In this document: positions 1-10,732 of the stretch, in pieces
Layout of the letters: the number at the start of each line of letters is the position of its first letter
Numbering within the stretch: the stretch's first letter is position 1
NCBI RefSeq assembly: GCF_003063575.1
Contig: NZ_NESC01000010.1
Location: 62,001-126,000 of the forward strand
Source of the DNA: Limnohabitans sp. Jir72
GTDB taxonomy: Bacteria; Pseudomonadota; Gammaproteobacteria; Burkholderiales; Burkholderiaceae_C
Reading direction: 5' to 3'
DNA: 64,000 nucleotides
Notes under the pieces: model-generated
Database searches by the model: none
What the model was told of the DNA's origin: nothing
What the model saw: the letters and a program-made list of their open reading frames with translations, nothing else
Translations under genes and position numbers: made by a program

Positions 1-122
1 CAATAGCGACAGGCGTTGCAGATCTGCAGCTGCCGAGCAGCTTCGCTCTCGGCTTCGGTGGGGGCCCATTGGCCGTTGGCCAGCGCCTTGGCTTCTTGTG
101 TGAGCTGTTGCAGCGTGCTCAT
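1..122 (-). CDS. tcuB: TcuB-like tricarballylate utilisation Fe-S protein, N-terminus only (runs off left edge)
   Basis: Reverse complement reads MSTLQQLTQEAKALANGQWAPTEAESEAARQLQICNACRYC; CxxCRYC iron-sulfur motif; ATGA overlap with tcuA stop. Confidence 0.8.
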   Translation of the reverse strand, partial: MSTLQQLTQEAKALANGQWAPTEAESEAARQLQICNACRY

Positions 123-1519
123 GCTTGTGCTCCTTGACGGAGTGCAGCCTGGGCCGCTTGCGTGCCCGCGATGCGGCCAAAGGCGGTGCCGATCGACATG
201 CCCACGCCTGCGGTGTAGCCCTTGCCCAGCACATTGCCCGCCATCATCTCGCCCGCCACGAACAGGTTGTCGCTGGGCACGCCGCCAAAGCGCACGGCTG
301 CGGTGTCGTCGGTCTCGAGGCCCAGGTAAGTGAAAGTCACGCCGGGCCGCACGGCGTAGGCGTAAAAGGGTCCGGTATCGATGGTGCGGGCCCAGTGGGT
401 TTTGGCTGGCGTCACGCCTTCGGTGTGGCAGTCGTCCAGCGTGGTGTGGTCAAAAGTGCCCATGCGGCAAGCCGCGTTGTAGCTGTTCAAAGTTTGCATG
501 AAGGTGTCCACATCCAACCCGATTTTTTGGGCCAATTCGGGCAAAGTGTCGGCTTTGACGCCATCGAACACCGGGGGCATGAAGCGGCCAATGGCCTTGC
601 TGTCGATGATCGAGTAAGCCGTTTGACCGGGTTGTTGGGCGACCAAGCGGCCCCAGATGGCGTAGCGCTTGGGCCAGAAGTCTTCGCCTTCGTCGTAAAA
701 ACGCTGGGCCTCGGTGTTGACCACCACGCCCAGCGACACGCAGTCGATGCGGGTGCAAATGCCGCCGTCGTAGAGCGGCGCGCGGGCGTCGATCGCCACC
801 ATGTGCGCCTGTGTCGCGTCGCCAATCGGGTCAGCGCCTTGGGCCAGCATGTGTTTGAGCAGCACGCCTTGGTTGTAGCGGGTGCCGCGGATCAAAAAGT
901 TGTCGGCAGGCCACTCGCCCCGCTCGTTCTGGCCCCAGGCTTCGCGTAGCCACTCGCGGTTGGACTCAAAGCCCCCGGCGGCCAGCACACAGGTTTTGGC
1001 GGTGAGGCGTTCGTTGCCGACCCAGGCGGCCACGAAGCGGCCGTTCTCGATTTCGAGCCGCTCCACAGGTGCGTTGTAGCGGATTTGCACGCCGAGTTTT
1101 TCGGCGCTGCGGTAGTAAGCGTTGACCAAGGCCTTGCCCCCGCCCATGAAGAAGGCGTTGGTGCGGGCCACATGCAGCGCGCCCGACAGCGGCGGCTGAA
1201 AGTGCACACCGTGTTGTCGCATCCAATCGCGGCAGGTGCTCGACGCGCGGATGGTCAGGCGGGCCAATTTTTCATTGGTGATGCCGCCGGTGACCTTGAG
1301 CAGGTCTTGCCAGAATTCTTCTTCGGGGTAGGCCTCGACCAGCACGTCTTGCGGGGCATCGTGCATGCAGCGCAGGTTGCGGGTGTGGCCCGAATTGCCA
1401 CCGCGCCACTCGCGCGGTGCGGCTTCGAGCAGCGTCACGCTGGCGCCCGCTTCGGCGGCCATCAGGGCCGCGCACAAGGCGGCATTGCCGCCACCAATCA
1501 CCAGCACGTCGGTGCCCAT
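119..1519 (-). CDS. tcuA: FAD-dependent tricarballylate dehydrogenase
   Basis: 466 aa, N-terminal VLVIGGGNAALCAALMAAEAGASVTLLEAA FAD fold, flavoprotein oxidoreductase family, coupled to tcuB. Confidence 0.88.
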   Translation of the reverse strand: MGTDVLVIGGGNAALCAALMAAEAGASVTLLEAAPREWRGGNSGHTRNLRCMHDAPQDVLVEAYPEEEFWQDLLKVTGGITNEKLARLTIRASSTCRDWMRQHGVHFQPPLSGALHVARTNAFFMGGGKALVNAYYRSAEKLGVQIRYNAPVERLEIENGRFVAAWVGNERLTAKTCVLAAGGFESNREWLREAWGQNERGEWPADNFLIRGTRYNQGVLLKHMLAQGADPIGDATQAHMVAIDARAPLYDGGICTRIDCVSLGVVVNTEAQRFYDEGEDFWPKRYAIWGRLVAQQPGQTAYSIIDSKAIGRFMPPVFDGVKADTLPELAQKIGLDVDTFMQTLNSYNAACRMGTFDHTTLDDCHTEGVTPAKTHWARTIDTGPFYAYAVRPGVTFTYLGLETDDTAAVRFGGVPSDNLFVAGEMMAGNVLGKGYTAGVGMSIGTAFGRIAGTQAAQAALRQGAQA

Positions 1520-1619
1520 GTCACATCCTTGTTTGTCTTTTCAGGGCGCAGTGTCGGTGAAACGCCTGAATTTGTGAAATGAAATATTTACGCAAATTAT
1601 TGCGTTTGGCGCATCAATC

Positions 1620-2519
1620 TTATCGGCGGCGTTTGCCGAAGTGGGTCAAGGTCAGTTGGTGAAAGTTTTCTGCTGCCAGCGACAGGCTGGGCTGCTTGCG
1701 GCGCAGCAGGGTCACGCGCCGCTTGACCACCGGCCCGGTCAGCGGAATTTTGACCACATGGGGCCGGTCGCCATTTTCAAAGGTGGACGACGGCAAGATG
1801 GCGCAGCCCACGCCTGCGGCCACCAGGTTGATGGCGGTGGCGTGGTGCTGCACCTCGTAGTGGCCGCTCAGTCGGATGCCGCGTTGGCCCAGTTGGTAGT
1901 CCAGGAACATCCGGGTGGCCATGAAGCTGCTCACCACAATCAGGTCCACGCTTTGCAGGTCGGTCCAGCTGACCGTGCGCCTGTCTTGCAGCGCATGGGG
2001 GGTGGGGCACAACAAGGTCAGCGGGTCTTCAAACAGCGCCACCTCTTGCAGCTCGGCGTGCGGCTCGCCGTTGATGGCGATGCCCAATTCGGCCTGCCCG
2101 TCCAGCACGGCGGCACGCACATCGTGCGAGGACGCGTCCAGCAGCCGCAAGGTGTTGCCCGGGCTTTGCTGGGCATAAGTGCGGATGAGCTCTGGCAACA
2201 CATGGGTCGTGAGCGAGGGCACGCAGGCCAGCGTGAAGTGACCGCCGCTGGCTTGTGCTTTGTCGCGCACGCGGGCCAGTGTGCGGGTGGCGTCCAGCAC
2301 CAGGTGCCGGGCTTGGGGCAAAAAGTCACGGCCCGTGGCGGTGAGTTCCACCTTGCGGGTGGTGCGGTCCAGCAGCCGGGCGTCCAGCAAGCCTTCGAGC
2401 TTTTGGATGCGCCGGGTCAGCGCGGTTTGCGTCAGGTGCAACTGCTCGGCGGCTTTGACGAAGCTGCTGAACTCCGCCACGCAAACAAAAGCCTGGAGGC
2501 CATCAAAGTCGATTTTCAA
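1620..2519 (-). CDS. LysR-family transcriptional regulator (TcuR-like by position)
   Basis: 299 aa; N-terminal HTH FVKAAEQLHLTQTALTRRIQKLEGLLDARLLDRTTRKVELT. Confidence 0.9.
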   Translation of the reverse strand: MKIDFDGLQAFVCVAEFSSFVKAAEQLHLTQTALTRRIQKLEGLLDARLLDRTTRKVELTATGRDFLPQARHLVLDATRTLARVRDKAQASGGHFTLACVPSLTTHVLPELIRTYAQQSPGNTLRLLDASSHDVRAAVLDGQAELGIAINGEPHAELQEVALFEDPLTLLCPTPHALQDRRTVSWTDLQSVDLIVVSSFMATRMFLDYQLGQRGIRLSGHYEVQHHATAINLVAAGVGCAILPSSTFENGDRPHVVKIPLTGPVVKRRVTLLRRKQPSLSLAAENFHQLTLTHFGKRRR

Positions 2520-2538
2520 GCGTGGCCCCAGTGCTGTC

Positions 2539-3699
2539 TCAGGCGTGGGGGATGGCGGCAGAAATCACGCCGCCGCCCAGGCACACATCGCCGTCGTAGA
2601 GCACGGCGCTTTGCCCGGGCGTCACAGCCCATTGAGCCTCTGGGAACTGCAACTCGAACGCGGCTGCCATGTGGCCATCTGACCCGGCGAGCAGTTGGCA
2701 AGGCGCATCGGCTTGGCGGTAGCGCGTTTTGGCGGCGTATGGGCCGCAAGCCGGAGGCTCACCTGCGCACCAGCTGGCGTCATCGGCCAGCAGCGCGGGC
2801 GAGAGCAGCCAGGGGTGGTCGTGGCCTTGCACCACCCACAGCGTGTTGTGTTCCATGTCTTTGCGGGCCACAAACCAGGGTGTGTGCTCGCCAGCGCCGC
2901 GCAATCCGCGGGCGCGGAGTGCTTCCATGTCCGCTCCTTTGGCCTTGATGCCGCCAATGCCCAAGCCCTGGCGCTGGCCCAAGGTGTAGAAGCTCAGCCC
3001 CACATGCTGGCCGATGGTGCGGCCGGTCGGGTCCTTGATCGGCCCGGGTTCTTTGCTGATGTAACGGTTCAAAAATTCGCGGAATGGGCGCTCGCCGATG
3101 AAGCAGATGCCGGTGGAGTCTTTCTTTTTGGCGTTGGGCAGGCCGATGTCTTCGGCAATGCGGCGCACTTCGGTCTTGTGCAGCTCGCCCACCGGGAACA
3201 AGGTCTTGGCCAGCTGCGCTTGGTTCAGGCGGTGCAAAAAGTAGCTTTGGTCTTTGGAGGGGTCCAAGCCTTTGAGCAGTTCGTGGCGGCCCGTCTGTTC
3301 ATTGAGCCGAACGCGGCAGTAGTGGCCGGTGGCGATCTTTTCTGCCCCCAGGCGCATGGCGTGGTCCAGAAACGATTTGAACTTGATCTCGGCATTGCAC
3401 AGGATGTCGGGGTTGGGCGTGCGCCCGGCTTGGTATTCGCGCACGAATTCCGAAAACACCCGGTCCTTGTAGTCGGCTGCGAAATTGACATGCTCGATTT
3501 CAATGCCCAGCACATCCGCCACAGCGGCGGCATCGACGAAGTCGATGTTGGATGAGCAATACTCGCTGTCATCGTCATCTTCCCAGTTCTTCATGAAGAT
3601 ACCGATGACTTCGTACCCCTGCTGTTTGAGCAGGTAGGCGCTGACGGCTGAATCGACGCCGCCGGACAAACCGACGACCACACGAGGAAGATGTGACAT
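2539..3699 (-). CDS. mnmA: tRNA-specific 2-thiouridylase MnmA
   Basis: [67 protein letters not shown]. Confidence 0.97.
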   Translation of the reverse strand: MSHLPRVVVGLSGGVDSAVSAYLLKQQGYEVIGIFMKNWEDDDDSEYCSSNIDFVDAAAVADVLGIEIEHVNFAADYKDRVFSEFVREYQAGRTPNPDILCNAEIKFKSFLDHAMRLGAEKIATGHYCRVRLNEQTGRHELLKGLDPSKDQSYFLHRLNQAQLAKTLFPVGELHKTEVRRIAEDIGLPNAKKKDSTGICFIGERPFREFLNRYISKEPGPIKDPTGRTIGQHVGLSFYTLGQRQGLGIGGIKAKGADMEALRARGLRGAGEHTPWFVARKDMEHNTLWVVQGHDHPWLLSPALLADDASWCAGEPPACGPYAAKTRYRQADAPCQLLAGSDGHMAAAFELQFPEAQWAVTPGQSAVLYDGDVCLGGGVISAAIPHA

Positions 3700-3758
3700 G
3701 CTTGGATTATCTCGTGCTTGCGTCTGACAGAAATTTATAATCCTTTGAATTAATTTAT

Positions 3759-4490
3759 GTGATGTCCAAACCCTGCACCTGGTGCTTCAACGTTCGAACC
3801 GTTCTGAGCGATATCGCACATGGATTGTTCCTTGTCACCCACAGTGGTTTGGCCATGGTGGGCTTGGCCGTGGCTACCTGTGTGTTGGCTTTGTGGCTCA
3901 AACCTGAATGGTTGCAGGCCTCTGAAGAAAAACTCTTTGCATGGCTGCGTGAACGGCAGGTGCTGGTGTCCTGGTTGCCAGAGAACGCTGCCGAGCGGGC
4001 TACGGCCATGAATGTGCGTGATTTACCGACCAGTCAGGCCGCCGTGGCCAACTGGTTGGCCCGCAAATACAAAGTGGCACCCGAACCCGTTGCAGCTTTG
4101 GTGGCCGAGGCCCAAGTGTTGGGCAAACAGTACAGATTGGCGCCCAACCTGATTTTGGGTGTCATGGCCATCGAGTCGAATTTCCATCCCTACATTCAAA
4201 GTCAGGTGGGCGCGCAGGGCCTGATGCAGGTGATGACCGGCATTCACACCAAGCGTTATCAGGCTTATGGCGGCAATCTGACCGCATTTGATCCGCTCAC
4301 CAACCTCCGTGTCGGTGTGGCTGTGTTGGCCGATGCCATCAAGCTCAAGGGGGGCTCGGTGGACGATGGTTTGAAGTTCTACCTGGGTGGTGATGCTGTG
4401 TTTGAAGATGGTGGCTATGTGGCCAAAGTGCGGGCAGAGCAGGCCCGACTGGACCAAGTCGCTGCGGGCGTGAACGTGCCCGTTCAGTGA
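3759..4490 (+). CDS. Lytic transglycosylase, SLT domain
   Basis: [37 protein letters not shown] catalytic SLT motif; N-terminal hydrophobic segment. Confidence 0.9.
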   Translation: MMSKPCTWCFNVRTVLSDIAHGLFLVTHSGLAMVGLAVATCVLALWLKPEWLQASEEKLFAWLRERQVLVSWLPENAAERATAMNVRDLPTSQAAVANWLARKYKVAPEPVAALVAEAQVLGKQYRLAPNLILGVMAIESNFHPYIQSQVGAQGLMQVMTGIHTKRYQAYGGNLTAFDPLTNLRVGVAVLADAIKLKGGSVDDGLKFYLGGDAVFEDGGYVAKVRAEQARLDQVAAGVNVPVQ

Positions 4491-4497
4491 TTGAAAT

Positions 4498-5244
4498 TCA
4501 GCCCAAACGGCTGAAAAACACCGCACTCATCACCAGTCCGGTGGTGATCACCAGCCAGCGTACCCAGCGTGCAGGCAGGCGCTTGGCCAAACGCGCACCC
4601 GACCAGCCCCCAGCGGTGGCCAGGGCCATCATCCACAGGGCTTGATCCCAGACAATGGCACCCGCCCAAGCGAAAGCGGCCACCGACAGCCAGGACAGCA
4701 CAAATGAATTGAGGTTCTTCAGGGCATTGACCGTGTTCAGGCGTGACTCACCCGTCAAGGTGTACAGCGCCATCAGCAAGATGCCCAGGCCGCCGTTGAA
4801 GTACCCGCCGTAAATGGCCACGAGAAGCAGGCCTGGCAAACGCCACTGCGGATGGCCCAGCCCCGCACCGCGCGATGCGATCACCGGCCCGAGTGCAAAG
4901 AGCGTGGTGGCCAGCAACAAAAGCCAAGGCACCAGCCCCGAAAACAAGCGGGCGGGCGTGACGAGCAACAAGGTGGCACCGATGAGACCGCCGACGGCAG
5001 CGATGATCACCTCGCGTTGCAGCGTGGTGCCCGGGATGGCGTGGAGTTCTGCCTTGAAGCCCAAGGTGCTGCCCAAATAGCCAGGGCTCACCGCCGCAGC
5101 GCTGGTGGCGTTGGCCGCTAAGGGGGGCACACCTGCAAAAACCAGCGCAGGAAAAGTCAAAAAGCTGCCGCCCCCTGCAATGGCGTTGAGGACCCCCGCG
5201 CCAAAGGCGGCGGCGCCTGTGACAAGCCACACGCTGTCCATCAC
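4498..5244 (-). CDS. TauE/SafE (TSUP) family membrane transporter
   Basis: 248 aa; FGAGVLNAIAGGGSFLTFPAL motif, multiple TM segments. Confidence 0.88.
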   Translation of the reverse strand: MMDSVWLVTGAAAFGAGVLNAIAGGGSFLTFPALVFAGVPPLAANATSAAAVSPGYLGSTLGFKAELHAIPGTTLQREVIIAAVGGLIGATLLLVTPARLFSGLVPWLLLLATTLFALGPVIASRGAGLGHPQWRLPGLLLVAIYGGYFNGGLGILLMALYTLTGESRLNTVNALKNLNSFVLSWLSVAAFAWAGAIVWDQALWMMALATAGGWSGARLAKRLPARWVRWLVITTGLVMSAVFFSRLG

Positions 5245-5735
5245 GCCGCGAGTGGTGGCAAAGAGGCCACCGCGCCGTCGGTGTAAATCACGTCCAGCGG
5301 AAAGCGTTTGCCGGCCAGGTGGTCTTCGATGCAGCGCAGAACCAGTGGGCTGCGGTGACGCTCTGCGCTGGCGCGCACTTCGTCGAGCGTCATCCAGACT
5401 GTGCGCACAATCCCTTCGTCCAAAGATCGGCCTGCTTGCAGTTCACCGATCTCGCCGCAAAAAGCCATGCGCAAATAAGTGATGTCTTCTTGCGTGGCGG
5501 GGCGCTGAAAACGCGACAGGTACACGCCCACCAGTGCGGTGGGCTTGAATGGGTGTGCGGTTTCTTCCAGTGCCTCGCGAGCGCAGCCTTCGGCGGGCGA
5601 TTCGCCCGGGTCCAAGTGTCCCGCAGGGTTGTTCAGGCGCAAGCCTTCTTGGGTGTGTTCTTCGATCAGCAAATAGCGGCCATCTTTTTCAATGATGGCG
5701 GCCACGGTGACATTGGGTTTCCAGCGTGTGTCCAT
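5241..5735 (-). CDS. NUDIX hydrolase, NudJ-like
   Basis: GHLDPGESPAEGCAREALEETAH NUDIX box; 4-bp overlap with TSUP gene. Confidence 0.92.
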   Translation of the reverse strand: MDTRWKPNVTVAAIIEKDGRYLLIEEHTQEGLRLNNPAGHLDPGESPAEGCAREALEETAHPFKPTALVGVYLSRFQRPATQEDITYLRMAFCGEIGELQAGRSLDEGIVRTVWMTLDEVRASAERHRSPLVLRCIEDHLAGKRFPLDVIYTDGAVASLPPLAA

Positions 5736-5879
5736 GCGGTGATTATCTGTGGACGCCTATCAGGGTATGCCCGGGGTTGGCTGGGGTGGGGGGGGATGAG
5801 TTTCGGTTTATATTGAGCGATTGACCTGCGCTTTATCGTGCTCAGGTCCAGCGATTTCATTATTTTCAGGAGAACAACC

Positions 5880-7457
5880 ATGCGCATAGGCGTGCCGCGA
5901 GAGATTTTCCCCGGAGAAAAACGGGTGGCCACCGTGCCCGATGTGGTCACCAAACTGGTCAAACTTGGCTTTGCTGTGGCGGTGGAACAGGGCGCTGGTG
6001 AGCTGGCCGACCTGTCGGACGACGCTTACGTCGAAGCCGGTGCTTCGATTGCACCAAGCGCTGCAGACCTCTGGAGCGGCAGCGACATCGTCTTCAAGGT
6101 GCGTGCACCCACAGCCGAAGAAGTGGCGCTGATGCACGCAGGCCAAACGTTGATCGGCTTTTTGTGGCCGGCCCAAAACCCCGATTTGATGCAGCAGCTG
6201 GCAGCTAAAAAAGTCACGGCGCTGTCGATCGACGCGCTGCCGCGCACGCTCAGCCGCGCCCAGAAGATGGACGCGCTCACCTCGATGGCGGGCGTGAGCG
6301 GTTACCGCGCCGTGGTCGAGGCGGCCAACGCCTTTGGCCGTTTCTTCAATGGCCAGATCACGGCCGCGGGCAAAGTGCCCCCGGCCAAGGTGTTCATTGC
6401 CGGTGCTGGTGTTGCCGGCTTGGCCGCTATTGGTGCCGCTGCCAGCCTGGGTGCCATCGTGCGCGCCAACGACACCCGCGCCGAAGTGGCCGACCAGGTC
6501 GTGTCGCTCGGCGGTGAGTTCGTCAAGGTGGATTACGAAGAAGAAGGCTCGGGCGGCGGCGGTTATGCCAAGGTCATGAGCGAAGGCTTCCAGGCCGCGC
6601 AGCGCGAGATGTACGCGCAGCAGGCCAAAGAGTGCGACATCATCATCACCACGGCCTTGATTCCTGGCAAGCCCGCGCCCAAGCTGATCACCGCCGAGAT
6701 GGTGAAAAGCATGAAGCCTGGCAGCGTCATCGTGGACATGGCCGCCGAGCAAGGCGGCAACTGCGAACTGACCGAGCCCGGCAAAGCCGTGGTCAAGCAC
6801 GGTGTGACCATCGTGGGTTACACCGACTTGGCCTCGCGCATGGCGCGTCAGTCGTCCACGCTGTATGGCACCAACTTGTTCCGCCTGACGGAAGAGCTGT
6901 GCAAGACCAAGGATGGCGTGATCAACGTCAACATGGAAGACGATGCCATTCGGGGTCTGACGGTCATCAAGGACGGTGAAATCACCTGGCCCGCGCCACC
7001 ACTGGTGGTGGCACCCAAGCCTGCGCCCAAGCCCACGGTGGCGGTGGCCGAGAAAAAAGGCGGTCATGGCCACGGCAGCAGCGGCCCCATGCCCGCCAAA
7101 ACCCTGGCGCTGGTGTTTGGTTTGGGCGCTCTGACGTTCTGGGCCATTGGCGCCTACGCTCCGGCGGCCTTCTTGGGCCACTTCACGGTGTTTGTGCTGG
7201 CCTGCTTCATTGGCAACATGGTGGTGTGGAACGTGACGCCTGCGCTGCACACGCCTCTCATGAGTGTGACCAATGCGATTTCCAGCATCATCGTCATTGG
7301 TGCGCTCGTGCAAATCCTGCCGCCCGAGGCGGGTACGAATGGCCGGGCCGACCAGCTCATCCAGTGGCTGGCTTTTGCCGGCATCGTGCTCACGGCCGTC
7401 AACATGTTTGGTGGCTTCGCTGTCACCCGCCGCATGTTGGACATGTTCCGCAAGTAA
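5880..7457 (+). CDS. pntA: NAD(P) transhydrogenase subunit alpha (fused form)
   Basis: MRIGVPREIFPGEKRVATVPDVV; likely ATG at 5880 after AGGAGAACAACC; C-terminal TM segments. Confidence 0.96.
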   Translation: MRIGVPREIFPGEKRVATVPDVVTKLVKLGFAVAVEQGAGELADLSDDAYVEAGASIAPSAADLWSGSDIVFKVRAPTAEEVALMHAGQTLIGFLWPAQNPDLMQQLAAKKVTALSIDALPRTLSRAQKMDALTSMAGVSGYRAVVEAANAFGRFFNGQITAAGKVPPAKVFIAGAGVAGLAAIGAAASLGAIVRANDTRAEVADQVVSLGGEFVKVDYEEEGSGGGGYAKVMSEGFQAAQREMYAQQAKECDIIITTALIPGKPAPKLITAEMVKSMKPGSVIVDMAAEQGGNCELTEPGKAVVKHGVTIVGYTDLASRMARQSSTLYGTNLFRLTEELCKTKDGVINVNMEDDAIRGLTVIKDGEITWPAPPLVVAPKPAPKPTVAVAEKKGGHGHGSSGPMPAKTLALVFGLGALTFWAIGAYAPAAFLGHFTVFVLACFIGNMVVWNVTPALHTPLMSVTNAISSIIVIGALVQILPPEAGTNGRADQLIQWLAFAGIVLTAVNMFGGFAVTRRMLDMFRK

Positions 7458-7472
7458 AGAAAAGAGACCTTC

Positions 7473-8888
7473 ATGACCTCTAGCTTGGCCACGGTCGCCT
7501 ACATTGGCGCAGCCATCCTCTTCATCCTCAGCCTGGGTGGCTTGTCCAACCCGGAAACCTCACGGCGCGGCAACCTCTATGGCGTCATCGGCATGGCGCT
7601 GGCGGTGCTCGCCACCATCCTCGGGCCCCGTGTGGCAGCAGCCGGTATTCCCTGGATCATGGGCGCTCTGCTCATCGGCGGCAGCGTTGGCCTTTATGCC
7701 GCCAAAACCGTCAAGATGACCCAGATGCCCGAACTGGTCGCGCTGATGCACAGCTTGGTGGGCTTAGCGGCCTGCCTGGTGGGTTTTGCCAGCTATGTGG
7801 ACACCTCGGTTCAGTTCGAGGGCGCTGAAAAAGCCATCCACGAAGTGGAGATTTACGTCGGCATCTTGATCGGTGCGGTCACTTTCTCGGGCTCGCTGAT
7901 TGCTTTTGGCAAGCTCAATGGCAAGATCGGCGGCAAGCCGCTCATGCTGCCCGCCCGCCACTGGCTCAACCTGCTGGGTCTCTTGATCGTGATCTGGTTT
8001 GGCCGTGAATTTGTGAATGCACACGATGTGCAAAGCGGCATGACCCCGCTGATCGTGATGACCGCCATCGCACTGCTGTTTGGCGTTCACATGGTGATGG
8101 CCATTGGCGGCGCGGACATGCCGGTGGTGGTGTCCATGCTCAACAGTTACTCGGGCTGGGCCGCAGCAGCCACGGGCTTCATGCTCGGCAACGACTTGCT
8201 GATTGTGACCGGCGCGCTGGTGGGCTCCTCTGGGGCCATCTTGTCCTACATCATGTGCAATGCGATGAACCGCAACTTCATCAGCGTGATCGCCGGGGGC
8301 TTTGGCGGTGGGGCCCCTGCTGCGCCCAAGACCGATGGCTCAGCAGCCGAGCCCCAAGGTGAGGTGGTGCCTGTGAGTGCCAGTGAAACGGCTGAACTGC
8401 TGCGTGATGCCAAGAGCGTGGTCATCGTGCCGGGTTATGGCATGGCAGTGGCCCAGGCCCAGCACACGGTCAATGAAATCACCAAACACTTGCGCGCAAA
8501 AGGCGTCAACGTGCGCTTTGGCATCCACCCAGTGGCGGGCCGTATGCCGGGACACATGAACGTGCTGCTGGCCGAGGCCAAAGTGCCTTATGACATTGTG
8601 CTGGAGATGGATGAGATCAACGACGACTTCCCTGACACCGACGTGGCCATGGTCATTGGTGCCAATGACATCGTGAACCCAGCGGCGCAAGATGACCCGA
8701 CCAGCCCGATCGCCGGCATGCCGGTGCTCGAAGTCTGGAAGGCACGCACCAGCATCGTCATGAAGCGCTCCATGGCCAGCGGCTATGCGGGCGTGGACAA
8801 CCCGCTGTTCTACAAAGAGAACAACCGCATGCTGTTTGGAGATGCCAAGAAAATGCTGGATGAAGTGCTGGTGGCCTTGAAGGCCTAA
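7473..8888 (+). CDS. pntB: NAD(P) transhydrogenase subunit beta
   Basis: [56 protein letters not shown]. Confidence 0.97.
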   Translation: MTSSLATVAYIGAAILFILSLGGLSNPETSRRGNLYGVIGMALAVLATILGPRVAAAGIPWIMGALLIGGSVGLYAAKTVKMTQMPELVALMHSLVGLAACLVGFASYVDTSVQFEGAEKAIHEVEIYVGILIGAVTFSGSLIAFGKLNGKIGGKPLMLPARHWLNLLGLLIVIWFGREFVNAHDVQSGMTPLIVMTAIALLFGVHMVMAIGGADMPVVVSMLNSYSGWAAAATGFMLGNDLLIVTGALVGSSGAILSYIMCNAMNRNFISVIAGGFGGGAPAAPKTDGSAAEPQGEVVPVSASETAELLRDAKSVVIVPGYGMAVAQAQHTVNEITKHLRAKGVNVRFGIHPVAGRMPGHMNVLLAEAKVPYDIVLEMDEINDDFPDTDVAMVIGANDIVNPAAQDDPTSPIAGMPVLEVWKARTSIVMKRSMASGYAGVDNPLFYKENNRMLFGDAKKMLDEVLVALKA

Positions 8889-8968
8889 ACCATCGGGAAA
8901 TCCAGTACTTTTGCGAGTCAGTTTGCCGTCAGTTGTGCGGTAGACTGATTCGCATGGAGATGCATGCT

Positions 8969-10654
8969 ATGACACCCGACCGCGTTTGGCTCAGCAGTTA
9001 CCCCGAAGGCGTTCCCTCCGACATTGAATTCAGTCAATACAGCTCGCTGGTGGGCCTGATGGAAGAGAGTTTTGCCCGTTACGCCGAGCGCACGGCTTAC
9101 AGTTACATGGGCAAGAACACCAGTTACGCCCAAACCGATGCGGAAAGTCAGGCTTTGGCCGCTTACCTGCAATCGCTGGGCCTGTGCAAAGGCGACCGCG
9201 TCGCCATCATGATGCCCAATGTGCCGCAGTATCCCGTGGCCGTGGCCGCCATCTTGCGTGCCGGGTATGTGGTGGTCAATGTGAATCCGCTGTACACCCC
9301 TCGCGAACTCGAACATCAGTTGAAGGACTCGGGCGCCCGAGCCATCGTGATCATTGAAAACTTCGCGGCCACCCTCGAAAAGTGCATCGCCCAAACATCG
9401 GTGCAGCATGTGGTGTTGGCGTCCATGGGCGACCGTTTGGGGCTGCTCAAAGGTGCCATCGTCAACCACGTGGTGCGCAATGTCAAAAAACTGGTGCCCG
9501 CTTTCGAGCTGCCACAGGCGGTCCGGTACAACCAAGCCTTGGCGCAGGGACGCAGGCTGCCTTGGCGCAAACCCGAGATCGGACCCGATGACATCGCCGT
9601 TTTGCAATACACCGGCGGCACCACGGGCGTGTCCAAAGGCGCGGTACTGTTGCACCGCAACGTGATCGCCAACGTCTTGCAGTCCGAGGCCTGGAACGAG
9701 CCGGTCATGAAGCGCGTGCCCGCCAACGAGCAGCCCACGTCGGTGTGCGCCTTGCCGCTGTACCACATCTTCGCTTTCACGGTGAACATGATGCTGTCCA
9801 TGCGCACTGGCGGCAAGACCATCCTGATCCCCAATCCCCGTGACTTGCCTGCGGTGCTCAAGGAGTTGTCCCAGCACACCTTCCACAGCTTCCCGGCTGT
9901 CAACACCTTGTTCAATGGCTTGGCCAATCATCCGGACTTCAACAAAGTCGACTGGTCCAGCCTCAAGGTGTCGGTCGGTGGCGGCATGGCCGTGACGCCG
10001 AACGTGGCCAAACTCTGGCTCGAGAAAACCGGCTGTCCTATTTGCGAAGGCTATGGCCTGTCCGAGACCAGCCCCTCGGCCAGCTGCAACCCGACCACCA
10101 GCACCGAGTTCACTGGCACCATCGGCGTACCGATTCCGGGCACCTGGATGAAGCTGATCGATGATGAGGGCCAAGATGTGACCGAGCCGGGCCAAGCGGG
10201 CGAGATTGCGATCAAAGGCCCGCAAGTCATGGCCGGTTACTGGCAGCGCCCTGACGAAACCGCCAAGGGCATGACGGCCGACGGTTATTTCAAATCGGGC
10301 GATGTGGGCATCGTGGATGCGCGGGGTTATTTCAAGATCGTGGACCGCAAGAAAGACATGATCCTGGTCAGCGGCTTCAATGTGTACCCCAATGAGGTCG
10401 AAGAAGTGGCCTCGGCTTGCCCCGGCGTGCTGGAGTGCGCGGCCATTGGCGTGCCCGACGAAAAAACCGGCGAAGCGGTCAAGTTGGTGGTGGTGCGCAA
10501 AGACCCTCAGCTGACTGAAGTGCAGATCTTGGCCTATTGCCGTGCCAACATGACCGCTTACAAGCAGCCCCGTGTCATCGAGTTCCGTGACGAGTTGCCC
10601 AAAACCCCAGTGGGCAAGATCTTGCGACGCGAGCTGCGCAGCCCTTCAACCTGA
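8969..10654 (+). CDS. fadD: Long-chain acyl-CoA synthetase
   Basis: AMP-binding YTGGTTGVSKGA, GYGLSETSP, KSGDVGIVDARGYFKIVDRKKDMILVSGFNVYPNEVE; start set at MTPDRVW. Confidence 0.93.
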   Translation: MTPDRVWLSSYPEGVPSDIEFSQYSSLVGLMEESFARYAERTAYSYMGKNTSYAQTDAESQALAAYLQSLGLCKGDRVAIMMPNVPQYPVAVAAILRAGYVVVNVNPLYTPRELEHQLKDSGARAIVIIENFAATLEKCIAQTSVQHVVLASMGDRLGLLKGAIVNHVVRNVKKLVPAFELPQAVRYNQALAQGRRLPWRKPEIGPDDIAVLQYTGGTTGVSKGAVLLHRNVIANVLQSEAWNEPVMKRVPANEQPTSVCALPLYHIFAFTVNMMLSMRTGGKTILIPNPRDLPAVLKELSQHTFHSFPAVNTLFNGLANHPDFNKVDWSSLKVSVGGGMAVTPNVAKLWLEKTGCPICEGYGLSETSPSASCNPTTSTEFTGTIGVPIPGTWMKLIDDEGQDVTEPGQAGEIAIKGPQVMAGYWQRPDETAKGMTADGYFKSGDVGIVDARGYFKIVDRKKDMILVSGFNVYPNEVEEVASACPGVLECAAIGVPDEKTGEAVKLVVVRKDPQLTEVQILAYCRANMTAYKQPRVIEFRDELPKTPVGKILRRELRSPST

Positions 10655-10684
10655 GTGGTCGGTGCGCCAGCGTCGGTACACTGG

Positions 10685-10712
10685 AAAGCGGCTCACAGGA
10701 GCCGCTTTTTTA
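10685..10712 (+). terminator. Rho-independent terminator downstream of fadD
   Basis: AAGCGGCTC-acag-GAGCCGCTT followed by T-run. Confidence 0.85.
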
Positions 10713-10732
10713 TTTGAAACAAGGGACAAGCC

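Noticed and set aside
125-949. Long plus-strand ORF opposite tcuA (274 aa)
   Set aside because: Antisense shadow ORF in GC-rich coding sequence; composition rich in H/G/A/V with no recognisable domain.
1641-2948. 435-aa plus-strand ORF
   Set aside because: Lies antisense across the LysR gene and mnmA; shadow of real coding frames.
5808-7313. 501-aa minus-strand ORF
   Set aside because: Antisense to pntA, His/Arg-rich shadow translation without motifs.
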